DNA of 64,000 nt from Bradyrhizobium sp. sBnM-33 (GTDB lineage: Bacteria > Pseudomonadota > Alphaproteobacteria > Rhizobiales > Xanthobacteraceae), in NCBI RefSeq assembly GCF_032917945.1, contig NZ_CP136624.1:8479001-8543000 (forward strand). Direction: 5' to 3'. Of this stretch, positions 26,352 to 36,282 are shown one piece after another (position 1 is the stretch's first letter; every line of letters begins with the position of its first letter). Made by a program: the position numbers and the translations under genes. The notes under the pieces were generated by a model that saw nothing but the letters and a program-made list of their open reading frames with translations, had not been told where the DNA came from and ran no database searches.

Positions 26352-26657
26352 CGTTGGCTCGCCCCTTTGAGGCCAAGGACGAGCAACTTACCACCTCAGT
26401 AATGGGTTGAAAAGCACTGCAGTCAATCCGTCATTGACAGTGAAATACTTTGTAGGCCGGAAAAGTCCGGCTCGGGAAACAAGTTGATTGAGCGCAGTTA
26501 AGCGCCGCTGCCGGGTAATCGAAAGCGTCGACGCGTACGGTGAGAAGGCGAGACTTCATGTTCCATAGGCTTTTGGTAAAGCGCTCCTTGGCAAGTTCGA
26601 TCACGCCCTGCGCGTCGGCCAAAATCGCTCTCCGGCAATCTAGGTGTCCCGACGCCG
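26352..26657. other. No recognisable gene
   Basis: This is the region between the STAND regulator start and the ADH stop. A 76-codon minus-strand frame (26431-26661) shows no family features. The regulator promoter should lie here, but I see no island-type operator. Confidence 0.35.
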
Positions 26658-27644
26658 TCACGTAGCTTGGCGGATATCTCCAGCCCGTTCCACACTGATG
26701 ATGATTTTTCCTTTCGGTTGCGGTCGCCGGCCATCCAACATCAGGTGGGCATCTCGCGCATCGGCTAGAGGAACGACCACGCCGATTCGTGTCTTGAGCT
26801 CACCATGATCAACAAGTTCAGCAATTCTGCCCAGCCGTTCGGTCGTCACTTCCACTAGAAAGAAGCCTGCAGTTACGCCGTGGCGCTTTGCGCGGTCTTG
26901 ATCAGGCTGGGACACGGCGGAAACAAGTCTGCCGCCCGGGCGAAGTACTTGGAAGGAACGTGCTTGCGTGTCACTACCAACGAGATCGAGCACCGCGTCG
27001 GCATCCTCGACTTCATCTTCGAAGCGCTGCGTTCGAAAGTCCACCACTGTCTCTGCACCGAGGGACCGCACGTAATCGATGTCTTCCGTTCCAGCCGTCG
27101 CGACGCAGCGTAGGCGAGCGCGACGAGCGAGCTGAACAGCATATGCTCCGACGTTTCCCGCGGCTCCATGGATGACTACCGTCTGACCAGCTTTGAGGCC
27201 ACCGTGCTCGAACAAACCCTGCCAAGCCGTGACGGCGATGACGGGAACGGAGGCCGCTTCGATAAAGCTAAGCGAGGTGGGCTTCTTCGCGAGCATCCCA
27301 GCGGATGCCACCGCGTACTCCGCGTACGCGCCAATGAACCGGGGGTTGGTCACTCCGAAGACCTGATCCCTGACGGCCATGTTGGATACGTCTGTACCCA
27401 GTGCCTCAACCTCACCGGACAGATCAGAGCCCAACGTGAGCGGAAGAGGTTGCGGTAACGCGCTCTTTCCGGCCCTTATCCACCCATCCCACGGGCCCAC
27501 CCCTGCTGCGCGAACTTTGACAAGGACTTCGCCTGGGCCGGGGACCGGCCGGGGAATGACCTCGAGAACCATCACTTCCGGCGGGCCAAACTCGTGCACA
27601 CGCCAAGCCTTCATCGTCGCTTCCCGGATGACGGTATCTGGCAT
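26658..27644 (-). CDS. Zinc-independent NADPH:quinone-type alcohol dehydrogenase (MDR family)
   Basis: A 328-aa medium-chain reductase. The GroES-like N-terminal domain (MKAWRVHEFGPPEVMVLEVI) is followed by the Rossmann domain with VVIHGAAGNVGAYAVQLARR at residues 152-171. Structural-zinc cysteines are absent, as in quinone oxidoreductases, which reduce quinones, enones and other electrophiles. Two starts are possible, 27644 and 27614, both with purine-rich upstream sequence. It is a single gene unit at the edge of the detoxification cassette. Confidence 0.85.
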   Translation of the reverse strand: MPDTVIREATMKAWRVHEFGPPEVMVLEVIPRPVPGPGEVLVKVRAAGVGPWDGWIRAGKSALPQPLPLTLGSDLSGEVEALGTDVSNMAVRDQVFGVTNPRFIGAYAEYAVASAGMLAKKPTSLSFIEAASVPVIAVTAWQGLFEHGGLKAGQTVVIHGAAGNVGAYAVQLARRARLRCVATAGTEDIDYVRSLGAETVVDFRTQRFEDEVEDADAVLDLVGSDTQARSFQVLRPGGRLVSAVSQPDQDRAKRHGVTAGFFLVEVTTERLGRIAELVDHGELKTRIGVVVPLADARDAHLMLDGRRPQPKGKIIISVERAGDIRQAT

Positions 27645-28031
27645 AGCGGCGTCCTCGCGTCTCCAAAGTTAATTGTACGCGCGCGATGTGACTTGTGACG
27701 ATCCTACTCGATGTTCGTGCGGGATGCCATCGCGACAGCCCGCGTCTGGCGCGCGGCCGCCGCTGTGCGTTAGGTGCGGGCGAAACCGGAGAATCCCACT
27801 AGCACAGCCCAGGTCGCGGCCGAATCCTCTTCATTGTACTTGATATCCGGACGTAGGGCCCGTCGCCGGTCTGACGAAGTGTTTGAAAGCTCGCCAAGAA
27901 AACCCCCAGCTCCAGGGAATTGTGCTCGACCAAGGGCAATAGCGACCGATAGCCCTGAGCAGTTCATGCGCGCGCGGATAACGCCCAACTAAGCGAGTGT
28001 CTCGGCGCTGCGCCTGTCGCTGATGGCAACA
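27645..28031. other. Divergent intergenic region, no gene seen
   Basis: About 390 bp between the quinone-reductase start and the operator ahead of the cytochrome gene. Short frames on both strands lack features. Promoters for both sides should be here. Confidence 0.35.
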
Positions 28032-28062
28032 GCTAACAGCCTCTAACAATACCTAACGAGCG
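28032..28062 (+). promoter_or_regulatory. Island operator 2 (tandem CTAACA repeat)
   Basis: GCTAACAGCC, TCTAACAATA and CCTAACGAGCG follow each other with TAAC at 10-bp spacing. It lies 104 bp upstream of the cytochrome P460 gene, in the same orientation relative to the gene as the other five copies. Confidence 0.65.
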
Positions 28063-28166
28063 GTTTGCCGGCTTCTGCACCAATGTCGGCTCGGCCTTAC
28101 CGGCTCGTCACGCTGCGCGGTGGCACAAGAGGTATCGCCGGTGACGTCGTCAGAAGGGGACAGACC

Positions 28167-28739
28167 ATGCAGAACGCCAACGTCGTGATCAATTGGATTG
28201 CAGGAGCCGCCGTAGTGGCGACCGTCGCGGCTTGGGGGGTGATCGGTGGGAGTGCAGAAAGTAACGAGAAGGTCATAGCGGATGCCAATGGAAATTTGCA
28301 TGTGCCGCAGGGTTATCGATCTAGCTACCAAATGCTAGGGAGCTGGGCGGTGGCTGCGGATCAAGGACAGGGCTCAAAGGAGATCCATGCTGTCTATGCG
28401 TCACCTGGAGTAATCGCCTCTTATCTAAAGAATGGACGATTTCCGGATGGTGCCGTTTTTGTCAAAGAAGTCTTTGAAGCCGCCACTCAACACATGACGA
28501 CTGGTACGGTAAGTCACGCTGGGAACTTTAAGGGTTGGTTCGTCATGTTGAAGGACAGCAGTAATCGCTATCCGGCCAATAAGCTGTGGGGAGACGGTTG
28601 GGGCTGGTCATGGTTCGAAGCCGACAACCCATCGAGAACAACTTCCACCGATTACAAAACCGATTGCCAGTCGTGTCATACGCCAGCTCAAGCAACTGAT
28701 TGGATTTATGTAGAGGGATATCCCCCACTTAAGCGATAG
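28167..28739 (+). CDS. Cytochrome P460-family c-type haem protein
   Basis: The start MQNANVVINWIAGAAVV at 28167 has AAGGGGA upstream. An N-terminal hydrophobic segment (residues 7-27) should export the 190-aa protein to the periplasm. The P460 domain (QGYRSSYQMLGSWAV, EIHAVYASPGVIASYLKNGR, FPDGAVFVKEVFEA) ends in the haem-binding motif CQSCH near residue 172. Family members oxidise hydroxylamine or bind NO through a lysine-crosslinked haem; here only the fold and haem site are visible. It is first in a run with a molybdenum oxidoreductase, a flavin reductase and a copper-type Cys-rich protein. Confidence 0.85.
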   Translation: MQNANVVINWIAGAAVVATVAAWGVIGGSAESNEKVIADANGNLHVPQGYRSSYQMLGSWAVAADQGQGSKEIHAVYASPGVIASYLKNGRFPDGAVFVKEVFEAATQHMTTGTVSHAGNFKGWFVMLKDSSNRYPANKLWGDGWGWSWFEADNPSRTTSTDYKTDCQSCHTPAQATDWIYVEGYPPLKR

Positions 28740-28823
28740 ACGCAACAAATTCTCAGATGGGGGCGCAGCTTGTATCGCGCTCAGAACCGCAAGCGCGATC
28801 AGCTAAAATCAAGGAGCATTATT

Positions 28824-29429
28824 ATGGTGACACGTGGATTCACCGGCAAGCGGCCCGCATCAGATCAATCAGATCGAATCCCCCCCGGGCAACACCTTGT
28901 CGGGGATTTCCCTGTCCTCTCCGCCGGCCCGACTCCGCGAGTCTCGGTTGAGAACTGGTCGTTCGCACTCAAGATCGGTCCACGCCCGGTGAAGCGCTGG
29001 ACATGGGCGGAGTTCAATGCTCTGCCGCAGACCAAGATGACCCGCGACATCCACTGCGTCACCAAGTGGTCGAAACTGAATACACCGTGGACCGGTGTCC
29101 TGATCGATGATCTCCTCGCCGATGTCGGTCTTGAGCCGCCAACCTCCCATACACTGGCGCATTCACATGATGGCTACTCGACCAACGTGCCAGTGGGCGA
29201 CCTCGTTGGTGGCAAAGCCATGATCGCAACCTACTACGACGGCAAGCCTTTGACCCCAGACCATGGCGGTCCGGCAAGGCTACTCGTCCCGCATCTCTAC
29301 TTCTGGAAATCGGCGAAGTGGATCAATGGGCTTCAGTTCACCGAGCGCGAGGAGGCGGGTTTCTGGGAGCTGCGTGGTTATCATATCTATGGCGATCCGT
29401 GGCGCGAGCAGCGCTACTCAGGCGATTGA
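28824..29429 (+). CDS. Sulfite-oxidase-fold molybdopterin oxidoreductase (YuiH-like)
   Basis: The start MVTRGFTGKRP at 28824 has AAGGAG at 8 bp. This 201-aa protein is a single sulfite-oxidase molybdopterin domain: WTWAEFNALPQTKMTRDIHC, where the Cys should ligate molybdenum, then VTKWSKLNTPWTGV and DHGGPARLLVPHLYFWKSAK. It has no signal peptide, dimerisation domain or haem, so it is a cytoplasmic small form. The next gene, a flavin reductase, starts 2 bp after its stop. The pairing suggests NAD(P)H-driven reduction, perhaps of an S- or N-oxide; the substrate is unknown. Confidence 0.87.
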   Translation: MVTRGFTGKRPASDQSDRIPPGQHLVGDFPVLSAGPTPRVSVENWSFALKIGPRPVKRWTWAEFNALPQTKMTRDIHCVTKWSKLNTPWTGVLIDDLLADVGLEPPTSHTLAHSHDGYSTNVPVGDLVGGKAMIATYYDGKPLTPDHGGPARLLVPHLYFWKSAKWINGLQFTEREEAGFWELRGYHIYGDPWREQRYSGD

Positions 29430-29431
29430 CC

Positions 29432-30184
29432 GTGACGGGCGCGGTCATTCAGGCAGCTCACATTCCATGGCAGGAGGCCGTGATCGAACGTATCCGGCGC
29501 CAAACGAAGAGTGTGACGAGCTTCTTCCTTCGCCCCCAGAACTGGCGCTCCTTTCAGGCTGGCCAGCACCTCGACGTCCGGCTTACCGCGCAGGATGGTT
29601 ATGTGGCACAGCGAAGCTACTCGGTCGCATCTGCGCCAGGGTTCGAGGGCCTTTACGAACTCATCGTGGAGCGTCTTGAAGGCGGAGAGGTTTCTCCCTT
29701 CCTCCACGATGTTGCCGAGGTTGGCGATACGATTGAGATACGCGGCCCGTTCGGCGGTCACTTTGCATGGAATCCCGGGGACGGCGGCCCCCTCCTTCTC
29801 ATCGGCGGGGGCTCCGGGATCGCGCCACTCATGTCGATCCTGCGCCACCGCGCTACGGTCGGCGCCGCTGTCCCAACGATTCTTCTTTATGCCGCGCGCA
29901 CCTGGGAGGACGTGATCAACCGTGAGGAATTGATCGCGCGCGATGCAGCCGAGCTCGATTTCACCGTTCTCTTCAGTCTGTCCAGGGACACCGCGCGCCG
30001 GTCGCAGGACGCTGGCCGCAGGATCGATGGGCCGATGCTCAAAGCTACGCTGGCGAGGCTTGGCGCTGCGCCCCGATTGACCTTTGTGTGCGGCTCAGAT
30101 GGTTTCGTGGAAGCCGTCACCGGTCATCTTCTCGATTTAGGTCTGGTTCCAGAGACGATCCGTACTGAGCGATTTGGCGGTTAG
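29432..30184 (+). CDS. Ferredoxin-NADP reductase-type flavoprotein
   Basis: The 250-aa product starts at GTG 29432 (TTG at 29426 is an alternative), directly after the molybdenum gene stop. FAD-binding motif RSYSVAS is near residue 62, NAD(P) motif GGGSGIAPLMSILRH follows, and the C-terminus has the FVCGSDGFVEAV pattern. There is no [2Fe-2S] domain. It probably passes electrons from NAD(P)H to the neighbouring molybdopterin protein. The close coupling supports a two-subunit enzyme. Confidence 0.87.
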   Translation: MTGAVIQAAHIPWQEAVIERIRRQTKSVTSFFLRPQNWRSFQAGQHLDVRLTAQDGYVAQRSYSVASAPGFEGLYELIVERLEGGEVSPFLHDVAEVGDTIEIRGPFGGHFAWNPGDGGPLLLIGGGSGIAPLMSILRHRATVGAAVPTILLYAARTWEDVINREELIARDAAELDFTVLFSLSRDTARRSQDAGRRIDGPMLKATLARLGAAPRLTFVCGSDGFVEAVTGHLLDLGLVPETIRTERFGG

Positions 30185-30239
30185 TAGCACCACGCTGCTT
30201 TGAAGCATAAACGTCCATTTTTTCGACTGGAGAGGGATC

Positions 30240-30653
30240 ATGGGAAACATCGGCGCCATCTTCGCAACTCATCCCCAGCGGCCTCCGGACCCATCACTGC
30301 TCGAGGCGTGCGTTGCGGCCTGCTACGATTGCGGTGGAGTATGCGCCGCCTGTTCCGATGCATGCCTGGGCGAGGCTCACGTGGCTGACTTGGGCTGCTG
30401 CATCCGAACCTGCCTTGATTGCTCGGATATATGCCTCACCACCGCGCGTATCGTCTCACGCCTTACAGAGCCGAGTCCGATGCTGGTGGAAGTGCAGTTG
30501 ACGTCCTGCGCCGAGGCCTGCCTTATCTGCGCGGCAGAATGCGAACGCCATGCCGCCATGCATGAGCACTGCCGCATCTGCGCCGAGGCTTGCCGAGAGT
30601 GCGAGCAGGCGTGTCGCGCTTTGCTGCATGGCGCAGAAGCTGGTCAACAATGA
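30240..30653 (+). CDS. Cys-rich four-helix-bundle protein (Csp/DUF326-like)
   Basis: This 137-aa protein contains 20 cysteines, mostly in CxxC and CxxxC spacing along predicted helices (ACVAACYDCGGVCAACSDAC, CCIRTCLDCSDIC, CRICAEACRECEQAC). That is the pattern of Csp copper-storage proteins, which hold many Cu(I) ions inside a helix bundle. No Tat or Sec leader is present, so it would be cytosolic. GAGAGGGATC precedes the start. It closes the P460-molybdenum-reductase run and could sequester copper or protect thiols; the metal is not proven. Confidence 0.82.
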   Translation: MGNIGAIFATHPQRPPDPSLLEACVAACYDCGGVCAACSDACLGEAHVADLGCCIRTCLDCSDICLTTARIVSRLTEPSPMLVEVQLTSCAEACLICAAECERHAAMHEHCRICAEACRECEQACRALLHGAEAGQQ

Positions 30654-30704
30654 TGCGCTGAGTGTGAGCGTTGTGGCTCATTTAAGGCCTGCCCTCTAAC
30701 GGGA

Positions 30705-31007
30705 CTACTCTTTTACATGAAACTGGCGCGCATGCGCGCTGCAGATCTGGTTACGGAACCGCCGCGCGAGCACCAGGATGATCGCGAGGGCGATGATGTT
30801 CACGAGCTGTGTAACCATGAACACGGGATCGCCGATGGTGATCGAATGACCGAGAAAGACCGCTGACGACAACACCCATAGCGCGTAAGCGCGCTCGCTG
30901 ATTCCGGCGGAGCACTGCTCAGTCCAGAGGTGCCAGATCTGAGGAGCGTAGGCGCCGATGACAAGCCCAGTCCCAATATACCCGATGACGGACAGCAAGT
31001 TTTCCAT
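30705..31007 (-). CDS. SemiSWEET-type PQ-loop membrane protein
   Basis: A 100-aa protein with three hydrophobic helices and one PQ-loop (YIGTGLVIGAYAPQIWHLW) at residues 10-28, followed by WVLSSAVFLGHSITIG and TQLVNIIALAIILVLA. Such half-transporters dimerise to move sugars or other small solutes. It converges with the Csp-like gene and has no obvious partner. Confidence 0.75.
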   Translation of the reverse strand: MENLLSVIGYIGTGLVIGAYAPQIWHLWTEQCSAGISERAYALWVLSSAVFLGHSITIGDPVFMVTQLVNIIALAIILVLARRFRNQICSAHARQFHVKE

Positions 31008-31519
31008 ACCGTTCGCCCGCGTTGCCGGACTAACTATGAAGCATTCCTCGCGTCGCCCGCAAGGACGGGCCGGATCGGCCGCACGACAACCATCGCCCGG
31101 GGGTGCAGTCCTGATCGTCCTTGCGGCGGCCGTGGTCTACGATTCAGACGTGACCTTACCTTCCTGGGTATCACTCCAAGCGTATATAGAAGCATGCTGA
31201 GAATGCAATGGGCCTAGCGGTTTCACCGTTTGCTGATACGAAAGAGGCACAGTCGAACTGCTGGGATGGTTGGCGACTCGCGCGACCGGCATCCGGCCTT
31301 CGAAGGTCATCGCTTCGGTCCCCCGGCATCGAGCAGATAAAGAATGCGCGTGGGTCTCCGTATGCCTTCATGCCGACTGGCCGCACAATCATCGCCTGCG
31401 AAATGGACTAGGAATCCCAGATCGGTGATCGCAAGAACTCAAGGAAGCAGGAACGTCGGGGCAGATTGCGAGGCGAGCACCTACATGCTTTGGAATGCTC
31501 TTCCGCTCGGGCTGAGTGG
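31008..31519. other. No recognisable gene
   Basis: About 510 bp between the SemiSWEET start and the msrA terminator hairpin. Several short frames exist, the longest of about 80 codons, but none shows family features or a good ribosome-binding site. Confidence 0.35.
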
Positions 31520-31548
31520 CCTCATCGCTCGCATTAAGAGCGATGAGG
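31520..31548 (-). terminator. Hairpin after the methionine-sulfoxide repair operon
   Basis: CCTCATCGCTC and GAGCGATGAGG form a perfect 11-bp stem with loop GCATTAA, 15 bp downstream of the msrA stop. No T-run follows on the minus strand. Confidence 0.55.
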
Positions 31549-31563
31549 GTTTGCAGCGCCGCC

Positions 31564-32065
31564 TCAGGCGGTCGCCCCTACTCGCCGGCGCAGTCTCCAG
31601 CCCGGGCGCGGGAAGTGACACGTATAGCCGGACGAATAGCGCTCGAGATAGTCCTGGTGTTCCGGCTCGGCCTCCCAGAATTCGCCGGCGGGCGTGACAT
31701 TCGTCACAACGCGGCCTGGCCACAGGCCCGAGGCGTTGACGTCGTCGATTGTTCGGAGCGCCTCGTCGAGCTGCGCCTCGGAGACATAGAAAATCTCCGA
31801 GCGGTACGAGGTTCCGACATCGTTCCCTTGGCGATCCACTGTCGTGGGATCGTGAATCTGGAAGAACAACTCCAGAAGGTCGCGATAGCTGATGCGGTTC
31901 GGATCGAACTCGATCTCGATGGCTTCGGCGTGAGATCCATGGTTGCGATAGGTCGCATTCGGCACATCGCCGCCTGTGTATCCGACACGTGTGTTGACTA
32001 CGCCGGGCAGTTTGCGGATCAGGTCTTGCATGCCCCAGAAGCAACCGCCGGCAAGGACGGCACGT

Positions 32066-32082
<17 letters not shown>
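31564..32082 (-). CDS. msrA: Peptide-methionine (S)-S-oxide reductase MsrA
   Basis: A 172-aa MsrA, which reduces S-methionine sulfoxide in proteins and free methionine. Catalytic Cys lies in AGGCFWGMQ (residues 11-19), followed by [34 protein letters not shown] and the [11 protein letters not shown] signature. The start at 32082 lies inside the end of the upstream Trx-MsrB gene (17-bp overlap), so the two are coupled. Typical second resolving cysteines near the C-terminus are not evident. Confidence 0.93.
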
Positions 32083-34143
<2,061 letters not shown>

Positions 34144-34181
34144 TCATATCTCCTTTGTCATCTCGGATCGGCCTTGATTCT

Positions 34182-34195
34182 TAACCGATCGGTCA
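34182..34195. promoter_or_regulatory. TetR operator A
   Basis: TAACCGATCGGTCA is a near-perfect palindrome centred on ACCGATCGGT, 41 bp upstream of the Grx-TrxB start. It shares its core with operator B. Confidence 0.65.
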
Positions 34196-34256
34196 TTATT
34201 TCATGCAAACGAAAGCGACCTATTGGCCGCCTGTACCGTCTGCAAATGGTCGTTCG

Positions 34257-34270
34257 TGACCGATCGGTCA
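34257..34270. promoter_or_regulatory. TetR operator B
   Basis: TGACCGATCGGTCA is a perfect 14-bp palindrome, 19 bp upstream of the tetR-type start. Paired with operator A 75 bp away, it suggests autoregulated, divergent repression. Confidence 0.7.
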
Positions 34271-34289
34271 AGAAAGGGAGACGTCACAA

Positions 34290-34886
34290 ATGCTTGAGCG
34301 GAAGGTGATCGGCCGGCCCCGCGAGTTCGACGAGGACCAGGCCATGGCGAAGATCATGGATGTGTTCTGGGAGAAAGGCTTCGAAGGCGCGTCCATGAGC
34401 GATCTCGAGTCCGCCACCGAGCTGAGAAAAGGCAGCCTCTACGCGGCTTTTGGCGACAAGCGCGCCATGTATCGGAAAGCACTTGCGCTCTATGATCGAA
34501 CGGCTATCGACGAGTCCGTGCATATGCTCACTGGCATCGATACGCCAGAGCGACGCATCGGCAAGTTCCTCCAAGCGCCAATTGATGCCTTAGCGGTCAC
34601 AAATGATCCCCGAGGCTGCTTCTTATGCAACGCGTCGATTGACCAAGCGGTCGTGGATCCGGAAACAGAGCGCTTGGTCAAGGGAAGCTTAGAACGTCTT
34701 GGGCGCGTGCTGGAAAAAGTGCTCTCAGAGTTGAGCGCGATCGACAACACCCGGCGTCGCGCGGCCGCTCAACATCTCTTGTCAGTTTATTTCGGACTGC
34801 GAGTTCTGGCTAAGGCCGGTCAGCCTGTTAGGATGCTGAAGGCTGCCAGGGAAGCAGCGCTTCGCAGCGTTTTGCCGATCAAATGA
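34290..34886 (+). CDS. TetR/AcrR-family regulator of the Msr operon
   Basis: A 198-aa repressor. The N-terminal helix-turn-helix (VFWEKGFEGASMSDLESATE, LRKGSLYAAFGDKRAMYRKA) is followed by an effector domain with PRGCFLCNASID, two cysteines three residues apart. Related regulators of this type sense electrophiles or reactive chlorine through cysteine. AAGGGAG precedes the start. It is divergent from the methionine-sulfoxide repair operon, and both promoters contain ACCGATCGGT operators. Redox sensing by the CxxC is inferred. Confidence 0.88.
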   Translation: MLERKVIGRPREFDEDQAMAKIMDVFWEKGFEGASMSDLESATELRKGSLYAAFGDKRAMYRKALALYDRTAIDESVHMLTGIDTPERRIGKFLQAPIDALAVTNDPRGCFLCNASIDQAVVDPETERLVKGSLERLGRVLEKVLSELSAIDNTRRRAAAQHLLSVYFGLRVLAKAGQPVRMLKAAREAALRSVLPIK

Positions 34887-34929
34887 AACAAGTATCTCTG
34901 GCTGCGCTGAGGTCGCGCGCGAAAAGGGA

Positions 34930-35403
34930 TCACGTTGCGAGTCTGCGCGGAACAACAAGTTTGGCCTTCAGAATCTGAACGACCTCGCCACGCTGGTTTA
35001 TCGTCCGGCTGAGAAGGACTATCGTGCCGCGATCGGGTCGCGAGCGCGATGGCGTAATTTCAACGATTTCGCTCTCAACGTGGAGTACATCTCCGGGGCG
35101 GGTCGGCGCCGGCTAGCTCAACTCTCCCCCGGCCCCGACAATGCCGCCAGCGAGTGGCGGGCCACTCTCAACATTGAGACGCATCGTGATCGCAGCGGTC
35201 TGCCAGCCGCTTGCCGCTAAGCCATTGAAAAACGTGCGTTCCGCCGCTTGCTTGTCCGTGTGAAAAGGCTGCGGATCGAATTGAACCGCGAACGCCTTGA
35301 TCTGGGCTTCGTCAAGCGTGTGTGTCCCGCTGGTAAAGCGCTGTCCGACATGCAGATCGTCAAGATAGAGGCGGTCTGACAGGGTCGACTCGTCCATGTT
35401 CAA
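34930..35403 (-). pseudogene. MaoC-like hydratase interrupted by an in-frame amber codon
   Basis: The gene starts MNMDESTLSDRLYLDDLHVG and carries MaoC/hot-dog features (VQFDPQPFHTDKQAAERTFF, GLAASGWQTAAITMRL). After GGIVGAGGELS a TAG at 35113-35115 stops translation, yet the same frame continues with PAPTRPGDVLHVESEIVEIT and LLSRTINQRGEVVQILKAKL to a TGA at 34930-34932. Family members have Trp at this spot, so TGG has probably become TAG. The intact enzyme would hydrate enoyl-CoA, matching the enoyl-CoA hydratase gene upstream. Confidence 0.8.
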
Positions 35404-35493
35404 CCTCTTTCGTTACGGCTAGTTGCAAAGGCCCTTGTCGCACGGTGGAGAAAGCGTTCAGCCGCGCCGCCCCGCGGTTCGACCCCCGTTACT

Positions 35494-35525
35494 CGCGACA
35501 TCCACTGCGTCACCAAGTGGTCGAA
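35494..35525 (+). repeat. 32-bp duplicate of the molybdenum-cysteine motif of 29043-29074
   Basis: The 32 bases are identical to part of the YuiH-like gene that encodes RDIHCVTKWSK around the molybdenum-ligating Cys. Flanking bases do not match. It lies in the gap between the MaoC start and the 239-aa gene. Confidence 0.7.
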
Positions 35526-35546
35526 GCCGTCGTGCCAGCCTGATCC

Positions 35547-36266
35547 TCAGGTGAAGCGAAAGTCTGAGAGGTCAATGGTCACCAATGGCGCATCGAGAAC
35601 CGGCATCAAGTTGTCGTCGCGCAGATAGGCTCGCCGCTTAGTCGGAATCTTGATGCCTTCGACGCTGACTGGATTGGAGATGTATTGGGCAGCCGGGAAG
35701 CTTCCAGCGATCTCCACCCTGTAATCGTGCCGACGGATAAGCATATCCGGTCCGAAATAGAAATCCTGCTCGGTGCTGTGGCTTGCGATTTCCGGAGGGA
35801 AGGTCGCCCTCAATCCGCGCCACGTCTCCGCACCCTCGCGCCATGGCTCAATTTCGCGGACCTTGAAGCCGTCCATTGCAAGCAGGAATGGCGCGGTCAG
35901 GTACGTCCAGAGGGCATACCCATTGAAATAGGCGCGCTGCAGCGGATCCCAAGTGGTCCTCATGTCGTGTCCCGCGAATGACGTGCGCGGATTTAGTCGC
36001 TCTGCCACGGTTCCCCTTCCCTCAGCTTCGATCGCGATACGCTCCGGAGTAAAATCTGTACGTTGTCCGGCCTTCCCGTATGGCTCAACGGAAGCCCATT
36101 CTCGATGGAGATCGACTCGCATCGTTCGCGGGCTTGGATCCTGATTGACGGATTTCAATGCCCAAAGCTCGCCACCGGTCACGATCGTTGCTGTGAGGCG
36201 ACGGTGGCCTTTCCACCGATCCAGACCGCCATGTGCTTGGATGGCGTCAGCCAAAAGTTCAATCAT
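35547..36266 (-). CDS. Conserved hypothetical protein, LolA-like fold suspected
   Basis: This 239-aa protein begins MIELLADAIQAHGGLDRWKG, the opening of a group of bacterial proteins whose beta-rich remainder (GKAGQRTDFTPERIAIEAEG, DFYFGPDMLIRRHDYRVEIA) resembles outer-membrane-lipoprotein-sorting LolA-type barrels. No signal peptide is evident. It lies 16 bp after the molybdenum hydroxylase large subunit on the same strand and is probably co-transcribed. The function is unknown. Confidence 0.65.
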   Translation of the reverse strand: MIELLADAIQAHGGLDRWKGHRRLTATIVTGGELWALKSVNQDPSPRTMRVDLHREWASVEPYGKAGQRTDFTPERIAIEAEGRGTVAERLNPRTSFAGHDMRTTWDPLQRAYFNGYALWTYLTAPFLLAMDGFKVREIEPWREGAETWRGLRATFPPEIASHSTEQDFYFGPDMLIRRHDYRVEIAGSFPAAQYISNPVSVEGIKIPTKRRAYLRDDNLMPVLDAPLVTIDLSDFRFT

Positions 36267-36282
36267 CTTGTCCTCCCAACGC

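Noticed and set aside
26431..26661. 76-codon minus-strand frame after the quinone reductase
   Set aside because: No ribosome-binding site, no family features and odd composition.
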